From Streptomyces sp. NBC_00193 (GTDB lineage Bacteria; Actinomycetota; Actinomycetes; Streptomycetales; Streptomycetaceae), in NCBI RefSeq assembly GCF_026342735.1, contig NZ_JAPEMM010000002.1:930001-994000 (forward strand): 64,000 nucleotides of DNA. Direction: 5' to 3'. A model generated the notes under the pieces. It did no database searches and was not told the DNA's origin. It saw only the letters and a program-made list of their open reading frames with translations. Position numbers and translations under genes: made by a program. Positions within the stretch are counted from its first letter, which is position 1. Every line of letters begins with the position of its first letter. Below, piece by piece: positions 61,931-64,000 of this stretch.

Positions 61931-63124
61931 TCAGGATGCGGGCCGCGCTGTCCGCATCCGCCCGTAGGCGTACACGCACCCCGCGAGCGCGAGGTCCGAC
62001 AGCAGCATGAAGCCGATCGAGTACGAGTCCTTCGCGCTGTAGATCGCCCCCATCACCAGCGGGGGCACGAAGCCTCCGAGGCCGCCCATCGCTCCGACGA
62101 TGCCCGTCACGCTGCCCACCTGTGGCTGGGGCGTCACCTGCGAGACCAGGGCGAAGACACTGCCGCTGGCCGTCCCCAGACCGGCCGCCATCAGGAGCAG
62201 GGCGCAGGTGCCGACGGGGTTCATCGCCGGGTCGAAGGCCTGCACGATCGCGAGGAGCGCCACCAGGCCGAGGGCCCCCGCCGTGACCTGCGCCGGGTGG
62301 ATCCGGTCCGACAGCCAGCCGCCGATCGGCCGGAAGACCACCGTGACCAGGGCGAAGCCCGCCGCCTTGGTACCGGCGTCGGTCGCGGACAGCCCGTACC
62401 AGGTCTTCAGGTACGTCGGCAGGTACACCCCGAAGGCGACGATCCCCCCGAAGCCGATCGCGTAGAGCGCGGCCAGCTCCCACGTCACCCGCAGGCGCCC
62501 CGCGCCGCGCAGTCGCGAGGCGAGCGAGGCCGTCGGCACGGGCCGGTCGGGCCGGTCCCTGAGCAGCAGGGCGGCCAGGACGGCGTACCCGGCGAGCGCC
62601 AGGGCCACCACGAGGAAGGGCAGGTCGGGGTCGTGCTTGGCGATGCGCGGTGTGACGTACCCGGACAGTGCGACGCCGCCCATGCCCATCCCGAAGACCC
62701 CCAGCGCGAAGCCCCGACGGGCGGGCGGGAACCAGGAGTTGACGAGCGGGATGCCGATCGCGAACGTCGTGCCGCCCAGCCCCAGCAGGAAGCCGACCAC
62801 GAGCGTCAGACCGTAGCTCCCGCGTGCCGGGATGAGCAGAAGCACGGGCACGATGGTGAGCGCGGACACCACCGGGAACATCAGCCGCGCGCCGTAGCGG
62901 TCGGTCAGCGCGCCCACCGGAATCCGCCCGAGCGACCCGACCAGGACCGGCACCGCGACGAGCAGCGACTGCTGGAACGAGGACAGGTGGAGCCGGTCCT
63001 TGTAGTCGCCGGCCAGCGGTGCGATCAGGTCCCACGCCCAGAAGGTGAGCGTGAAGCCGAGCGTCGCCAGGGCCAGATTGCGGTACCCGGCGGACGAGGG
63101 CCGCGACGTCGACGTGGAGTCCAT
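61931..63124 (-). CDS. MFS transporter, NNP/NarK-like
   Basis: The 397-residue protein has 12 hydrophobic helices and the first-loop signature RIPVGALTDRYGARLMFPVV, with GLGGTTFAIGIPLVNSWFPP and GMGMGGVALSGYVTPRIAKH like nitrate/nitrite porters. The glycine-rich signature of true NarK is only partly kept, so an anion such as a sulfonate or sulfate ester is possible given the neighbours. ATG 63124 was chosen; a TTG at 63136 would add four residues. It is divergent from module D. Confidence 0.83.
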   Translation of the reverse strand: MDSTSTSRPSSAGYRNLALATLGFTLTFWAWDLIAPLAGDYKDRLHLSSFQQSLLVAVPVLVGSLGRIPVGALTDRYGARLMFPVVSALTIVPVLLLIPARGSYGLTLVVGFLLGLGGTTFAIGIPLVNSWFPPARRGFALGVFGMGMGGVALSGYVTPRIAKHDPDLPFLVVALALAGYAVLAALLLRDRPDRPVPTASLASRLRGAGRLRVTWELAALYAIGFGGIVAFGVYLPTYLKTWYGLSATDAGTKAAGFALVTVVFRPIGGWLSDRIHPAQVTAGALGLVALLAIVQAFDPAMNPVGTCALLLMAAGLGTASGSVFALVSQVTPQPQVGSVTGIVGAMGGLGGFVPPLVMGAIYSAKDSYSIGFMLLSDLALAGCVYAYGRMRTARPAS

Positions 63125-63194
63125 TCCGCCAGTCAAGACGCCCCGGGCCGTCCGGTCGCGCAGGACTGGGCCAAAAGGACCACGGACGCCGGCT

Positions 63195-63228
63195 CACTAT
63201 GTGGTCAGCTCTTGGTCACTATGTGGTC
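63195..63228 (+). repeat. Direct repeat in front of module D
   Basis: CACTATGTGGTC occurs at 63195-63206 and 63217-63228, 22 bp apart (about two helical turns). The second copy contains the ATGTGGTC box of module D, so this promoter has the box twice. Confidence 0.78.
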
Positions 63229-63284
63229 GGCCTCTTGGGCAGACGGCTCCCCTCTGCCAGGATTCCTATCAACCAGATGGGAAA
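63221..63284 (+). promoter_or_regulatory. Promoter/operator module D ahead of leader 3 and second SsuA-like gene
   Basis: ATGTGGTC (63221-63228), -35 TTGGGC (63235-63240), 17 bp, -10 CAGGAT (63258-63263), then TTCCTAT-N7-ATGGGAAA (63263-63284). All four elements keep the spacing of modules B and C. The dyad ends 16 bp before leader copy 3. Confidence 0.75.
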
Positions 63285-63300
63285 ACCGGGGAGTTGTGAC

Positions 63301-63408
63301 GTGACCGTGCGAACACCGCACCCTGCGCGTCCTCTGCTGCCCTCTCTTACGGCCCGTCGGTACATCGACCTGGTCCGGACGTCCAGCGCCATCTGTCAGC
63401 CCGCCTGA
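63301..63408 (+). CDS. Leader peptide, cysteine type (copy 3)
   Basis: A GTG-initiated 35-codon frame (alternative GTG 63307) ends LTARRYIDLVRTSSAICQPA, almost the same as leader 2. GGGGAG lies seven bases upstream of GTG 63301. The DNA of the last 15 codons is also nearly identical to leader 2, pointing to duplication of the whole leader/binding-protein unit. The following 344 bp are non-coding. Confidence 0.76.
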   Translation: MTVRTPHPARPLLPSLTARRYIDLVRTSSAICQPA

Positions 63409-63666
63409 CGTCACCCGTAGGGCCCGGCTCCACACGCGGTGCACCGTCATGCGCCGCGCCTTCCCGCTCTTCGTAGGCCAGGCAGCCCTTCGGCGCACCT
63501 CGCCGCCGCGCGCCGCCTTCGCGCGCCGGCGCGCGATGTACGGCGGCTCGACGTCCATCCATCGGCATCCCCGGCACCTCCCCCTCTCCCTTCGCCCTGC
63601 CACGGCATTCCACATCCGGCGGCCGGGAGGGGGCGCCGCCGCGTGCCGACGACGTCGCATCGCTCG

Positions 63667-63713
63667 TCTCCCCGCCTTCCCGTCTCCCCATCTCCCCGCC
63701 TTCCCGTCTCCCC
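63667..63713. repeat. Two 23-bp pyrimidine-rich direct repeats
   Basis: A C/T-rich 23-bp unit (63667-63689, starting TCTCCCCGCCTTCCCGTCTC) recurs exactly at 63691-63713. It lies in the untranslated leader of the second SsuA-like gene. Nothing else recognisable is seen in 63409-63752 beyond GC-rich potential hairpins around 63495-63540. Confidence 0.85.
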
Positions 63714-63752
63714 CGCTTTCCCGACCACCCACCCCCGTGAAGGGACACCTCC

Positions 63753-64000
63753 GTGTCTGCCGCAAGACCCCTCATCACCCTGCTCGCCATCGCCGTCACA
63801 GCAGCACTTCCTCTCGTCCTCACGGCCTGCGGCTACCGTGTCGAGGTGAAGGAGGAGGACGGCAGGACGAACCTCGCCGCCGATGCCGACAAGAAGCTGT
63901 CGGCCTCCGAGGTCCGCATCGGCTACTTCCCGAACCTGACGCACGCCACGGCGCTGGTCGGCCTCCAGGAAGGCCTGATCGCGGAGGAGTTGAACGGAAC
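63753..64000 (+). CDS. Second SsuA-like binding lipoprotein (partial)
   Basis: The first 82 residues are visible; the gene continues beyond the window. They include a lipoprotein signal ending VLTAC and LSASEVRIGYFPNLTHATAL, identical to the copy at 58174, followed by VGLQEGLIAEEL. The upstream ribosome region (GTGAAGGGACACCTCC) is also conserved with the first copy. It is part of a recent-looking duplication of promoter, leader and gene; the rest of the transporter may follow to the right. Confidence 0.84.
   Translation, partial: MSAARPLITLLAIAVTAALPLVLTACGYRVEVKEEDGRTNLAADADKKLSASEVRIGYFPNLTHATALVGLQEGLIAEELNG

Overview
The window looks like a piece of a Streptomyces chromosome. GC is very high, third codon positions are strongly G/C, GTG starts are common, and neighbouring genes often overlap by ATGA or GTGA. 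A mycothione reductase homologue, DUF3040, DUF6479 and DUF6230/DUF6114 proteins and many one-component regulators all fit. The mix of catabolic, transport and stress genes, with several broken genes, suggests an accessory or arm region. Everything here was read from sequence alone; no database search was run.

Layout. 1-9.6 kb: a phosphate-binding lipoprotein with a candidate PHO box array, a secreted beta-helix/ricin protein, an unrecognised gene paired with an asparagine/arginine-hydroxylase-like Fe(II)/2-oxoglutarate enzyme, and a minus-strand run (methyltransferase, CDGSH Fe-S protein, heme-oxygenase-fold redox enzyme, DUF6479 membrane protein, STAS protein). 9.8-15.6 kb: small stress-type genes, an aldo/keto reductase and flavin reductase, a frameshifted mycothione reductase and a chimeric NB-ARC remnant. 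16-20.5 kb: a four-gene CoA/SDR operon facing a MarR regulator across a double operator. 20.5-30.4 kb: a catabolic block (esterase, SurE-like nucleotidase, GH3, MFS, FAD amine oxidase) plus a divergent YtcJ-type amidohydrolase, tied to a TetR regulator by two copies of the same operator. 30.4-37 kb: a LacI regulator and a complete peptide-type ABC importer. 37-46.6 kb: pirin, TPR protein, RlmG-like methyltransferase, MerR, a DUF6230/DUF6114/secreted-protein operon, a penicillin-acylase-family enzyme and a metallophosphoesterase. 46.7-52.4 kb: TetR/SDR fusion scar, nucleoside phosphorylase and permeases, truncated ABC ATPase fused to mtnC, then mtnD. 52.5-55.2 kb: PIG-L deacetylase, HopJ-like protein, and an AAA ATPase with a winged-helix regulator.

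55.4-64 kb is the most interesting part, a sulfur-scavenging region: an SfnB-like flavoprotein, a cysteine-poor Rrf2 regulator, an SsuA-like binding lipoprotein, an arylsulfatase with an intact CSPAR site, an MFS transporter, and the start of a second SsuA-like gene. It carries three short leader peptides of the type R-R-H/Y-I/V-D-x3-(S/A)-S-A-x-C, and four copies of a dyad CCTAY-N7-RTRGG. Three of the dyads sit in an almost superimposable promoter: ATGYGGTC box, -35, exactly 17 bp, -10, then the dyad starting on the last base of the -10. The inference is a regulon repressed by the Rrf2 protein and perhaps further controlled by cysteine-dependent leader translation.

A second theme is gene loss. 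At least five loci look like products of internal deletion or frameshift: DUF3040, mtr, the NB-ARC chimera, TetR/SDR, and mtnC/ABC ATPase. They are either real decay or assembly errors; read-level evidence would separate the two.
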